Positions 16,425-25,436 of a stretch of 53,132 bases of DNA are shown piece by piece. The DNA lies in contig JBLIDK010000010.1 of NCBI GenBank assembly GCA_047632595.1, positions 1 to 53,132 on the forward strand, in the 5' to 3' direction. Below the pieces are notes generated by a model. The model did no database searches. It was not told the DNA's origin and was given only the letters and a program-made list of their open reading frames with translations. The first letter of the stretch is position 1. Each line of letters opens with the position of its first letter. This DNA is from JBLIDK01 sp047632595 (GTDB taxonomy: Bacteria; Bacteroidota; Bacteroidia; Sphingobacteriales; Sphingobacteriaceae). The position numbers were made by a program, and so were the translations under genes.

Positions 16425-16535
16425 CCTCAATAAAACCGTCATCTTGATGATAATCCTAGACCGACGAAGGAGCGTCAAGGAGTGGTTCCGAACGACGAAG
16501 GAGTATCGGGAAGTATCGAAGGGCGGTTTTGAGGA
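16425..16535. repeat. Dispersed intergenic element, copy B
   Basis: Terminal inverted repeats CCTCAATAAAACCGTC (16425-16440) and GGGCGGTTTTGAGGA (16521-16535) enclose a GC-richer stretch holding 'GACGAAGGAG' twice and GTATCGAAGGGCGG. The right half matches copy A at 10430-10506. It ends 11 bp from the stop codon of the GNAT gene (16547). Confidence 0.55.
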
Positions 16536-16546
16536 GATTTTACAAG

Positions 16547-17083
16547 CTAAACGGTTACCTCATACCACACACACTTCCTTAACCTCGGTATCTTTTTAAG
16601 CTTATAATGTTCAAAGAAACCCATTTTTGTCATACCAATTTTCTTCATTACATTTTCTGAAGGAGTATTTACTAGGGTGCAAGACGAAACAATTCTGTTT
16701 AATTTCAAGTTGTTAAACCCATATTCAAGTACTCGTTTTGCCCCTTCGGTGGCGTAACCCTTTCTCCAGGCACTTTTCTTTAATCTCCAGCCAATATCAG
16801 TAGCGGGGGTGAAGGGTGAGTCATATGTCTGATAAGCTAGTCCAATGAAGCCTATAAACTCTCCGGTTTCTAAAACCTCGGTTGCAAAATAGTTGTACTT
16901 GTGTTTTTCGTAGTGTTTAAGTAACCTATCCAAAAACTCAGCCGACTGTTCCAAGGTAAGTTGTTCAGGAAAACACTCCATCACGTCTTTATCTGCATTC
17001 ATTGCTGTAAATTCGGGTAGGTCGGCTTGGGTCCAGTTTCTGAAACCGAAGCGTTCGGATTTGAAAAAGTATTTATTTTTCAA
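16547..17083 (-). CDS. GNAT-family N-acetyltransferase (RimJ/RimL-like)
   Basis: 178-residue acetyltransferase of the Acetyltransf_3 type, which transfers acetyl from acetyl-CoA to an amine (N-terminus or small molecule; substrate unknown). Visible: FRNWTQADLPEF at the start, the strand GEFIGFIGLAYQ, and the acetyl-CoA loop region WRLKKSAWRKGYATEGAKRVLEYGF. This is followed by LNRIVSSCTLVNTPSENVMKKIGM, typical of RimL relatives. The only plausible start is TTG (17083), also used by the truncated paralogue at 19631, which supports it. It overlaps the 3' end of the upstream T9SS-type gene by 11 nt. Confidence 0.88.
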   Translation of the reverse strand: MKNKYFFKSERFGFRNWTQADLPEFTAMNADKDVMECFPEQLTLEQSAEFLDRLLKHYEKHKYNYFATEVLETGEFIGFIGLAYQTYDSPFTPATDIGWRLKKSAWRKGYATEGAKRVLEYGFNNLKLNRIVSSCTLVNTPSENVMKKIGMTKMGFFEHYKLKKIPRLRKCVWYEVTV

Positions 17084-17669
17084 TATAAACTCCTTGCCCT
17101 TTTAGTTTCTGATTGTTTTTATCAAATATTGAAACTATGTAATAACCAGAAGAAAGTTCATTTAGAGAAATTTCTTGTTTTTCAGTAATAATTGATTTTA
17201 CAACCTCGCCACTTGTATTAATTACTACTATTTTTTTTATTCCATCTAATGGGATTGTAAGATGGTTTTTTGTTGGATTTGGATAAAATATTATCTCTGA
17301 TTTTTCAGGGTGATTAAAGGGAATACTTGTTGTGGGCTTATTTTTAATTATTTTTTTAGTTACTGAATTTTTTGAACCAATATCGAGTTTTACAAAGTAA
17401 ATGCCATCTGGCAAACTGTCTCCTAGAAGTTTATTAGAGTATTCACCTTTAGCCAAAAGTTTCGATTTGTAAAATGATTTTACAACTTTCCCAATAGTGT
17501 TAAAGACGTTCAAAGAAATAGTATCCTCCTTATCTAGATTAAAAATTATTGTAGCCGATTCACTAAATGGATTTGGGTAAACAAATAGTGTATCTGAGGA
17601 TTGAGAAAATGCTACACAGCAAATTGAACTAATAATTAAAGAGTTTATTAGGTGTTTTATATTCTTCAT
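17073..17669 (-). CDS. Exported protein made of two T9SS sorting-domain-like modules
   Basis: 198-residue protein from the ATG at 17669. Signal peptide about 1-23 (LINSLIISSICCVAFSQ). The rest is two tandem modules of the T9SS type A C-terminal domain fold: LFVYPNPFSESATIIFNL ... KVVKSF ... LPDGIYFVKL, and then IIFYPNPTKNHLTIPL ... GEVVKSI ... LSSGYYIVSIFD. There is no passenger domain. This is unusual, because the domain normally sits behind a large cargo. It may be the remnant of a longer protein that lost its cargo, or a small surface protein. It is coupled to the GNAT gene by overlap. Confidence 0.8.
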   Translation of the reverse strand: MKNIKHLINSLIISSICCVAFSQSSDTLFVYPNPFSESATIIFNLDKEDTISLNVFNTIGKVVKSFYKSKLLAKGEYSNKLLGDSLPDGIYFVKLDIGSKNSVTKKIIKNKPTTSIPFNHPEKSEIIFYPNPTKNHLTIPLDGIKKIVVINTSGEVVKSIITEKQEISLNELSSGYYIVSIFDKNNQKLKGQGVYIEK

Positions 17670-17768
17670 AGTTTTCAAATATAAAGTATAAACATAAAAA
17701 TTATGTGCAAATGCGCATAATCATATGAATTGAAACTTAGTGAACTTAAATGTTAAAGCCTAAAACTA

Positions 17769-18038
17769 TCATTCTTCTAAACTTAAACTGTTCCAATCAT
17801 TTTTACAAGGAAAATACATCACCAATCCAAGAATAATAAAAATGCCTATACTTCCAATTAACAAGGTGTAAACTTGAAGCTGTAGAATTACAAATATGAA
17901 AGTGTAAAGTGTAGCCAAAATGCCAGTAATTAATAACATGAGCTGCTTCGACTTAAGTATTGCCCACACATAAGCTGTAAGTACTGTCATGTATTGACCT
18001 AGGTAGTGAGTTTTAAAAAATAAATTCAAAAAGATGCA
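17769..18038 (-). pseudogene. creD: CreD C-terminal remnant
   Basis: The open frame encodes only the last two or three membrane helices of CreD (cell envelope integrity/inner membrane protein, usually over 400 residues): AILKSKQLMLLITGILATLY, FVILQLQVYTLLIGSIG and LVMYFPCKNDWN. These match the family pattern 'LLQLxDYALLLGSIGLF ... ALVMYLTRxIDW'. There is no ATG; the first usable codon is TTG (18029), and a stop closes the frame at 18039-18041. The large periplasmic domain is absent upstream, where a lipoprotein gene lies. I read it as a deletion remnant. Confidence 0.75.
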
Positions 18039-18060
18039 TCAAGTAAATCCTCAGGTACTT

Positions 18061-18663
18061 TCAATTAACCCGTTCTAATACATGCCCGTTTGTTAAAACT
18101 AATTTTATAAGTCCTTTTCCGGCAGCAATGTATGTAATGATTGGAGTCGCTGAATGAATTTGATTTACTTTATCAGAATAATCTATTTCAATAATCTTAT
18201 TAAAAGTAACACCCTTTACAGTCATTGTGTCTATAAAAGTTACTTTGGGACTAATGCCAGAAATTACCTTTTTGTCATCAAAATTATAAGTTAAGAGGTC
18301 TTTTCTATTCCAATTTATTTGAAACTCAGTATATTCTTCACTCGCTAAAAAAATGTAGTCGATATGTAAATTATTTACTGCAGAAAGATATTCAATTTTA
18401 AAGATCTCAAGATTTACATCATGCCCTAAGTCACTAATAAACTGATGCTGATAATTCCCAAAAATATCTTGAACTAAACTAAATTCTTCCGATATTTTAT
18501 TTGTGTCAATCATTAAAAAAGAAGAAATAGTAGTATCTATTCGGTAATCTAAAGCTTTGTTGGATAGGTAAATAGTTTTGATTTCCTTTTCCTTACAACT
18601 GGTTAAAAAAACCAATAACAATAATAGATAAGGAATCTTACTTAACAACTGAATAGGTTTCAT
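18061..18663 (-). CDS. Lipoprotein, function unknown
   Basis: 200-residue lipoprotein: signal LLSKIPYLLLLLVFLTSC, with lipidated Cys near residue 23. The mature domain is beta-rich, with no motif I recognise. Its ATG lies inside the end of the preceding gene (26-nt overlap with the lipoprotein at 18638-19258), so the two are cotranscribed and probably coupled. The pair may act together, but neither function can be read. Confidence 0.75.
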   Translation of the reverse strand: MKPIQLLSKIPYLLLLLVFLTSCKEKEIKTIYLSNKALDYRIDTTISSFLMIDTNKISEEFSLVQDIFGNYQHQFISDLGHDVNLEIFKIEYLSAVNNLHIDYIFLASEEYTEFQINWNRKDLLTYNFDDKKVISGISPKVTFIDTMTVKGVTFNKIIEIDYSDKVNQIHSATPIITYIAAGKGLIKLVLTNGHVLERVN

Positions 18664-19258
18664 TATTTGTCATTTTAAATTGTAGTAAACCTTCCTCATT
18701 GTAAAACACAGAATATGGACTTAAGACAGAAGTATCTGAATTTTGTATATGGTCATTAAATAATCTTTCCATTACATTGAAATAGGTAGTAGAATTGATA
18801 CTAATTGTGTCGTGGCAGGTATTAAAATTGCTGGTTTCACAGTATACATTTGCAGAATCATCGTAAAAAAATGAAGCCTCATTGTAGTTTACATTTATAC
18901 TAAGTATACCTTTTCTATAATTATTATACCTTCCACCTACACTGAATTCAATTCTTAAATTAGGATAAGAAGATTCAATAACGGTGGTTTTAGTCTGAAA
19001 TGAAAAGTAAGGTTTTCCACAGCAGCCGACCTCACAAAAATCACGTTCTTCATACCAAATAATGTTGTTGCTGGTGGTTTTAAATGTGAATTCAAAGCCT
19101 TCCGAATGTTTAAACTTTATTGAGTCATCAAATTCATACGAAATTAAGGCCATTTCTTTATCCGAAAGAGCAATTCTTGCCTCTTCATAAGGTTCTTTAT
19201 TGCAACATGCGGAAACAACAACAGAAATGAGAAAGATGAAAAAAAACCGTAATAGCAT
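18638..19258 (-). CDS. Lipoprotein, function unknown
   Basis: 206-residue lipoprotein from the ATG at 19258 (a TTG three codons upstream is less likely). Signal MLLRFFFIFLISVVVSACC with the lipobox Ser-Ala-Cys. The mature part contains six further cysteines including a CCNKE start and EVGCCGKPYF, suggesting disulphides in the periplasm or on the surface. Function unknown. First gene of a two-gene unit with the 200-residue lipoprotein. Confidence 0.75.
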   Translation of the reverse strand: MLLRFFFIFLISVVVSACCNKEPYEEARIALSDKEMALISYEFDDSIKFKHSEGFEFTFKTTSNNIIWYEERDFCEVGCCGKPYFSFQTKTTVIESSYPNLRIEFSVGGRYNNYRKGILSINVNYNEASFFYDDSANVYCETSNFNTCHDTISINSTTYFNVMERLFNDHIQNSDTSVLSPYSVFYNEEGLLQFKMTNNETYSVVK

Positions 19259-19292
19259 AGTGTTCAAAAGTTTAAAATTACTAAAATAAGCT

Positions 19293-19631
19293 CAGGTGTG
19301 CAATAACCCTTGCCCCAGACACTTTTCTTTAATCTCTAGCCAATACCTGTACACGGTGAAACGGACTTTCATAAGTTTGGTAAGCAAGACCAATGAAGCC
19401 TATAAACTCCCCAGTTTCCAGTACTTCGCATACAAAGTAGTTGTACTGGTGTTTCTCGTAGTGTTTAAGTAAACTATCTAAAAACTCAGCCGACTGTTCC
19501 AAGGTGAGTTGTTCAGGAAAATACTCCATCACGTCTTTATCTGCATTCATTGCTGCAAATTCGGGTAGGTCGGCTTTGGTCCAGTTTCTGAAACCGAGGG
19601 GGTTGGATTTGAATATATACTCTTTGTTCAA
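19293..19631 (-). pseudogene. Broken second copy of the GNAT acetyltransferase gene
   Basis: The first ~91 residues are about 83 % identical to the intact GNAT at 16547-17083 (same TTG start, same ADLPEF, MNADKDVM, FPEQLTLEQSAEFLD, ETGEFIGFIGLAYQTY). After 'SPF' the frame is lost: aligned to the intact copy about one base is missing, and the out-of-frame product ends at codon 100. In the original frame TGG (Trp of GWRLKK) has also become TAG. Homology continues to about 19293 and then stops, so the last ~50 codons are deleted. Confidence 0.85.
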
Positions 19632-19710
19632 TGTTGGTTTTTATGATTTGAAGATACACATTTAACAGAAAAGTCTATATCAATTCAAAGCACCAACCAT
19701 CCAATAGAGT

Positions 19711-19892
19711 AAGTCATTTCGACTCTAGGGAGAAATATTCCTTCAGTTTTACGAATAACTTAAAAGCGGAGTATTGACATTAATCTTCTTAAATCATACA
19801 GCGTGTAACTTTATAGTAGGTTCGTTCAATTATAATTGTTGAATACCGTAAAGAAGATTTCTCTCTTCGTTGCACTCCGTTCGAAATGACTT
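19711..19892. repeat. Large intergenic inverted repeat (GTCATTTCGA type)
   Basis: AAGTCATTTCGA (19711-19722) is exactly complementary to TCGAAATGACTT (19881-19892). Inside, GGGAGAAATATTC (19728-19740) pairs with GAAGATTTCTCTC (19853-19865). The centre contains the perfect palindrome CAATTATAATTG (19827-19838). It is a 182-bp palindromic element without an ORF, similar in sequence style to the 'GTCATTTCGACC..AGGGAGAAATC' repeats common in Bacteroidota intergenic DNA. It occupies most of the gene-free stretch 19632-19997. Confidence 0.6.
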
Positions 19893-19962
19893 CCTATGAG
19901 TTAGGTATCTGTTTTTATTTCTGACTTTTATTTAAAGCTTAAGCTAGTAGGGTTGAAAAAAG

Positions 19963-20765
<803 letters not shown>

Positions 20766-21326
20766 CTATTTTAATTCTTCGGTTTTATAGTTGATGGTGG
20801 TAGCACCCGCACTTACAACAAATTTCATAATGTCGGCCGAATTTACATCAAGTTCTTTTACTTGGCTGGTAGGAAACAAGTACATATTACCTGAGAAATT
20901 GTAGGAGTGAGGACAGTAGACCGACACATAATCTTTTAAACCCAACACCTCTAAGTCGGTATTGGTTACAAAACCTAGGCGCTTCATATCGTTAGGGAAA
21001 CTTATTAGCACAGGCACATTAAATTTTTTCTGATCACCAACAAAGGCTTCGAGCAATTCTTTTATAGCTGTGTAAATTATTTTTACCAAAGGCAAGCGAC
21101 TTAAAACACGCTCAAAATAGTCGAACAGGGGTTTGGTAATAAAGAGTTGTACAAAGTAGCCAATAGCAGTTATGCCTAGTAAAACCACTAAAATTCCTAA
21201 GCCAGGAATGCCTAAATCTAACAAGCCATCAATGTATTTAATGGTGTTATAAAGCACGTAAATCGTAATAAAAATAGGGGCTACAAATAGCAGTCCGCGA
21301 ATGAATAAGCTTAGTGTTTTTTTCAT
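20766..21326 (-). CDS. DUF502 family membrane protein
   Basis: 186-residue protein with two N-terminal transmembrane helices (GLLFVAPIFITIYVLYNTI and LGILVVLLGITAIGYFVQLF). The conserved DUF502 soluble part follows: RLPLVKIIYTAIKELLEAF, then FPNDMKRLGFVTN and an FPTSQVKELDV segment near the 'P(T)' box. Function unknown; plant relatives are COV-like proteins. It is 2 bp downstream of murF-alr and directly abuts the EI24 gene, forming an envelope-related operon. Confidence 0.88.
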   Translation of the reverse strand: MKKTLSLFIRGLLFVAPIFITIYVLYNTIKYIDGLLDLGIPGLGILVVLLGITAIGYFVQLFITKPLFDYFERVLSRLPLVKIIYTAIKELLEAFVGDQKKFNVPVLISFPNDMKRLGFVTNTDLEVLGLKDYVSVYCPHSYNFSGNMYLFPTSQVKELDVNSADIMKFVVSAGATTINYKTEELK

Positions 21327-21328
21327 AA

Positions 21329-23845
21329 TTAGGTTCTGTGATAAACTCGTTTTACGCGTTGTGATACTCTGGTTAACAGCTCGTAGGGTATTGTGTCTAA
21401 AACTTGAGCTACTTCTTCAATTTTCAAATTGGGGCCAAATAGTTCGACTTCCATACCAACTTGAGCATCAAGGTTTGTAACCTGTATCATGGACATATCC
21501 ATGCAAATATTACCCACAAAAGGGGCTTTTTTACCGTTTATTAGAACATAACCATGGCCATTTCCCAATTTTCGGTCTAAACCATCGGCATAGCCTACAG
21601 GTATAACGGCAATTTCTTCGTTTTGAGTAGCAATAAATCGTCTTCCGTAGCCAACACTTTCGTGAGATTTGATTCGGTTAATCTTAGATATTTTAGCTGT
21701 GAATTTACAAACTGGCTGCAATATGGTATTAATGTTTCCATCGTACCCGAAAAGCCCAATTCCTAATCTACACATATCATATCGTGCTTTGGGGAAGTTC
21801 GTCATACCAGCAGTATTGGCTAAATGTTTTATTGGTTTGTAGCTCAATTTCTTTACAGAAATGTCGTACAGATTATTAAATAACTGAATTTGTTTGCGCG
21901 TGTAATCGTCTTCTTCTCTATGATCCGCCACACTCAGGTGCGAGTAGATACTTTGTACTTTTAAACTCGGTTTTTGGGTGATAGCATCCAGCACTTCTTC
22001 TAACTCTGCTTGACTCACTCCCAAACGATGCATACCAGTCTCTAGTTTCAAATGAATGGGGTAGGTTTTGATGTCTTTTTTGCTAATAATTTCAGTAAAT
22101 TCTTGTATAAAATCGAGAGAGTAAATTGCCGGCTCCAACTCATAATCAATAAGCTCGTTAATAGTGTCCATTTCTGGATTCATTACCATTATTGGGCGAG
22201 TAAAACCATTTTTACGTAGTTGAACTCCTTCGTTAGTATAGGCAACTCCGGCATAATCTACATTGTTGAATTCCAATAGATTACTTAGAGTTTCCATTCC
22301 TGCTCCATATGCAAAAGCTTTGAGCATCACCATTAATTTCCGCTTTGGAGTTATTAAGGTTCTGAAGTAGCTCAAATTATGTTTTAAGGCATCTAAATCA
22401 ATTTCCAAATTGGTTGAGTGGCTCGATTTATGCCATTGTTTCACTAATTGCTCTAGCCCGAAAACTCGTGCACCTTTTATTAAAGTGGCGTGGGCTTTTA
22501 TGCTTTCCGCTATAAGCTCTTTTGGCAGTTTAGCTGTACTTTCTGCATGGAATTTTACAGGAATTCCTAGGCTTTCAAGCACTTTAATCTCATTTCCAAC
22601 CGTAATTACTTGCGAAATGCCGTAATCTTTTATCCAATTTGCAATGGTGGAGTATAATTTCTTGTTGCTTAGCTTGTTGTCGAGCAGGTCACTAATAATT
22701 AATGCTTTTGGCAATTTTCCTGCTTGCGCAGATTGAAATTCAAGTGCCGCTTTTAAAGAGTCAAGGTCATTACTGTAAGTGTCGTTAATTATAAAGCCCT
22801 TGTCCATCGCGATAAGCTGCATTCGCATATCTACTTGTTCTAAAAACTGGAATGCTTTTTTGAATTCTTGTAGATCTACTTGGTTGCAAAGAGCATAAGT
22901 AAGACAAGTTGAACTATTATGTATGCTCGCCTGATCTTGAAAAGGAATGACCATAGAAAATTGTTCTTCTAGTTCATTTTCACTCAATGGAAATTGCTCT
23001 TTTCGATACTCTAGCAAATGCTTACTAAGCCGATAGTAAATTTCCGTACCAACTTCCAGCTTTTTTGTCGTGGTTAACTGTACATCTGCTGCCTCCCCAT
23101 CAATACTCAAAGTAATAACTTCAGCATTTGGGAAGTCGCTCTTTTTTATCCATTTAGATTCGCCAATTACCAACTTTGAGCCTTTGAAAAGGATCAGTTT
23201 TTCTTGAAGCTTTTCTTGCAAAGAGGAGAAGTTTTTAGAATGAGCACTTCCTAATGAACATAAAATGCCAACTTCAGGTTTTATAATTTCCTGTAGCTTT
23301 GCCATTTCATTTTTTTGGGATATGCCTGCTTCAATAAATATAGGTCCTTGTACTCCGGTTGGAATTGGATAGATGGATAAAGGCACACCAATTTGTGAAT
23401 TATAGCTCAAAGGACTTTTATATTCAGCATTCAATAACTGAAAAAGCCAATCTTTTACTACGGTTTTGCCATTGCTGCCAGTAATTCCCACAACAGTGGC
23501 ATTTTTAAGTTTTTCTCTTTTGTAGGATGCTAATGTTTGTAGTGCTTTTAAGGTGTCGGGTACTTTTAAAAAGAAAGCATTGGGAGTTTCTTGGGTTGTT
23601 ACCGAGTATGACTGATTCACAACAAAAAATAGAATACCTTTGTTGTAAGCAGATTTTATGTAATTGTGCCCATCTCCTGTGGATGTTTTTAGCGCAAAGA
23701 ATAAATACGAAGCTTTGCAAGGTTGTCTTGAGTCGATTAATAACGATTCAATTTCTGCCAAGGGCAAAAGATCCGTGAAGGCATCAATTACTTTTGAAAT
23801 CTCGTGAATAGAAGGACCATTAGAATTTAACAACATATTGAACAT
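21329..23845 (-). CDS. Bifunctional MurF ligase / alanine racemase
   Basis: 838-residue fusion found in Bacteroidota. The N-terminal part (about 1-460) is UDP-MurNAc-tripeptide:D-Ala-D-Ala ligase: Mur ligase N-domain (IDSRQPCKASYLFFAL), ATP site VVGITGSNGKTVVKDW (residues about 119-134), FIEAGISQKNEMAKL, and NDTYSNDLDSLKAAL. The C-terminal part (about 465-838) is PLP alanine racemase: the Schiff-base Lys in VMLKAFAYGAG, HLKLETGMHRLG, VGYGRRF (with the second catalytic Tyr), and CMDMSMI. It makes D-Ala and adds D-Ala-D-Ala to the peptidoglycan precursor. ATG at 23845 (or 23836) lies only 9 bp from the divergent recX start, so the promoters must overlap the opposite coding regions. Confidence 0.95.
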   Translation of the reverse strand: MFNMLLNSNGPSIHEISKVIDAFTDLLPLAEIESLLIDSRQPCKASYLFFALKTSTGDGHNYIKSAYNKGILFFVVNQSYSVTTQETPNAFFLKVPDTLKALQTLASYKREKLKNATVVGITGSNGKTVVKDWLFQLLNAEYKSPLSYNSQIGVPLSIYPIPTGVQGPIFIEAGISQKNEMAKLQEIIKPEVGILCSLGSAHSKNFSSLQEKLQEKLILFKGSKLVIGESKWIKKSDFPNAEVITLSIDGEAADVQLTTTKKLEVGTEIYYRLSKHLLEYRKEQFPLSENELEEQFSMVIPFQDQASIHNSSTCLTYALCNQVDLQEFKKAFQFLEQVDMRMQLIAMDKGFIINDTYSNDLDSLKAALEFQSAQAGKLPKALIISDLLDNKLSNKKLYSTIANWIKDYGISQVITVGNEIKVLESLGIPVKFHAESTAKLPKELIAESIKAHATLIKGARVFGLEQLVKQWHKSSHSTNLEIDLDALKHNLSYFRTLITPKRKLMVMLKAFAYGAGMETLSNLLEFNNVDYAGVAYTNEGVQLRKNGFTRPIMVMNPEMDTINELIDYELEPAIYSLDFIQEFTEIISKKDIKTYPIHLKLETGMHRLGVSQAELEEVLDAITQKPSLKVQSIYSHLSVADHREEDDYTRKQIQLFNNLYDISVKKLSYKPIKHLANTAGMTNFPKARYDMCRLGIGLFGYDGNINTILQPVCKFTAKISKINRIKSHESVGYGRRFIATQNEEIAVIPVGYADGLDRKLGNGHGYVLINGKKAPFVGNICMDMSMIQVTNLDAQVGMEVELFGPNLKIEEVAQVLDTIPYELLTRVSQRVKRVYHRT

Positions 23846-23854
23846 TCTTGACTT

Positions 23855-24319
23855 ATGAATAAGCTTCGTACAAAGATGGCAGAATTATGTGCAAAAAGGG
23901 AATGTTGCAAGCACGACATTGAACTTCGTTTACAAAAATACAAAATTGCCTATGCAGAAATCATTGAAATTGTCGAATCTTTAGCAGAAGAAGGCTTAAT
24001 TGACGAGCAACGATACGCTCATGCATACACACACGATCATTTTAAGTTTAATAAGTGGGGAAAGCATAAGATTAAAACCAAAATGCTACAAAAAGGTATT
24101 CCTACTTCTTTTATTCAAGAGGCTTTAGATGGTATTTCTCCAGATGAGTATCATAAGGTGATTGAGAGAGTTCTTTTTACCAAATACCATAGCCTTCGTG
24201 ATGATGACAATAGGGTTAAATGGATGAAGTTAAGTCAGTTTGCATACCAACGGGGTTACGAGGCACATTTAATCAAACAAATTTTAAGTTTAATTTTAGA
24301 TTACCAAGAGAAAGAATAA
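23855..24319 (+). CDS. recX: RecX-family regulatory protein
   Basis: 154-residue all-helical protein of three tandem RecX repeats: an initial MAELCAKRECCKHDIELRL segment, the core LAEEGLIDEQRYAHAYTHDHFKFNKWGKHKIKTKML (RecX signature E-x-F/Y-A-x-x-x-V/A-x-x-x), then a third repeat ending ... YQRGYEAHLIKQIL. RecX proteins bind RecA filaments and inhibit recombinase activity. No recA is nearby. Divergent from murF-alr with a 9-bp gap; converges with a 70-residue ORF, 2 bp from stop to stop. Confidence 0.88.
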   Translation: MNKLRTKMAELCAKRECCKHDIELRLQKYKIAYAEIIEIVESLAEEGLIDEQRYAHAYTHDHFKFNKWGKHKIKTKMLQKGIPTSFIQEALDGISPDEYHKVIERVLFTKYHSLRDDDNRVKWMKLSQFAYQRGYEAHLIKQILSLILDYQEKE

Positions 24320-24321
24320 GC

Positions 24322-24534
24322 TCAAAAAGTTAATCTTTCGTTTTTGTAGTAAAACCTTTTAGAATATTCTTCATATTCATCAAACCTTTGTTCCTTAATT
24401 GGCCTAATTAAAGGTTCAGTTGAAAAATGTAATACTAAACACGGACTAATGTTTTTGTAGCTATCTACATATTCGAATTTCACAAGCTCCTTGATGTTAA
24501 TCCACTGTTTAATTTTATTGTGATAGGGATACAT
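24322..24534 (-). CDS. Small conserved-looking protein, function unknown
   Basis: 70-residue soluble protein (MYPYHNKIKQWINIKELV ... LIRPIKEQRFDEYEEY) rich in aromatic and charged residues, with no signal peptide. The composition and ATG start, and its position 19 bp downstream of rlmF on the same strand, suggest a real small gene cotranscribed with rlmF. I do not recognise a family. Confidence 0.55.
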   Translation of the reverse strand: MYPYHNKIKQWINIKELVKFEYVDSYKNISPCLVLHFSTEPLIRPIKEQRFDEYEEYSKRFYYKNERLTF

Positions 24535-24553
24535 TTATAATTAATAGTAGCAA

Positions 24554-25396
24554 TTAGAATGTCCAAGCAACAAACCTGCTTTTTTTCATTCCTTGACCCA
24601 TTTCTACCACTTTAAACTCTTTAGGCGAGATATTATAAGCTGCCTTTTCAAGAGTTTTAATACTATCTTTTCTAGAAACTAAAGAAGTAAACCACTGTAC
24701 TTGTTCTTTAAAGTGAATGCTTTCTAGAAGCATTTTTTTAATAAAAGCCTCTTCGCCACCTTTATACCAAAGTTCGGTAGTATGGCCACCAAAATTGCGA
24801 GTTTCTTTCTCTTTCAGCTTTAAATTATGCACTTTTCTCTTGTTTTGTTGTTCAGCTTCTAAGGCACTTCTAAAAAAAGGAGGGTTAGATACAATTACAT
24901 CATATCGGTCATTGGAGTCAATAACTCCAGTTAGTATATTTTCCTTAAAACGTTGATGACGAACAGTTGTACCAGCTAAAATTGGGTTTTTGTCAATTAT
25001 TGTTTCGGCATTACTAATTGAATTTTTGTCAATCTCACTTGCTGTACATTTCCAGCCATAATGACAAGTAGCAAGAATAGGGTAGATTAAACTTGAACCA
25101 GTTCCAATGTCTAATAATTTAACCTCTTTTTTTCCGACTAAATCGTTTACATAAAGCAAATAATCTAAGCGACCTGGAATAGGAGGGCAAAGGCTAAATT
25201 CTGGAATCTCCCAATAGTTAATGTCATACTGGTCCATCAAAAGAGCAGTATTTAATGCTCTTACTGCTAAATTATTACTGAATTTAATCGTTTTTGTTCC
25301 GTAATCATTTACAAAAACATGCTCTTCTAATGGCGTATGCTTTTTTACTAAGGATTCAAAATCGTAATCTTTTGCAAAAGGGTTTTTTGGATGCAT
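24554..25396 (-). CDS. rlmF: 23S rRNA (adenine(1618)-N(6))-methyltransferase
   Basis: 280-residue SAM-dependent methyltransferase. N-terminal HPKNPFAKDYDFESLVKKHTPLEEHVF and YDINYWEIPEFSLCPPIPGRLDYL are diagnostic for RlmF (YbiN). The SAM motif is VKLLDIGTGSSLIYPIL, and the catalytic N6-adenine motif is NPPFFRSALEAEQQNKRK. It methylates A1618 of 23S rRNA. Slightly shorter than the E. coli protein (about 308). Followed by the 70-residue gene on the same strand. Confidence 0.93.
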   Translation of the reverse strand: MHPKNPFAKDYDFESLVKKHTPLEEHVFVNDYGTKTIKFSNNLAVRALNTALLMDQYDINYWEIPEFSLCPPIPGRLDYLLYVNDLVGKKEVKLLDIGTGSSLIYPILATCHYGWKCTASEIDKNSISNAETIIDKNPILAGTTVRHQRFKENILTGVIDSNDRYDVIVSNPPFFRSALEAEQQNKRKVHNLKLKEKETRNFGGHTTELWYKGGEEAFIKKMLLESIHFKEQVQWFTSLVSRKDSIKTLEKAAYNISPKEFKVVEMGQGMKKSRFVAWTF

Positions 25397-25436
25397 GAAG
25401 TGTTTTTGGATAAATTACGAATTAAAAAGACTCGGC

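Noticed and set aside
16547..17083. GNAT gene as antibiotic-resistance acetyltransferase
   Set aside because: The sequence is RimL-like with no aminoglycoside or other drug-specific features, and no mobile resistance context.
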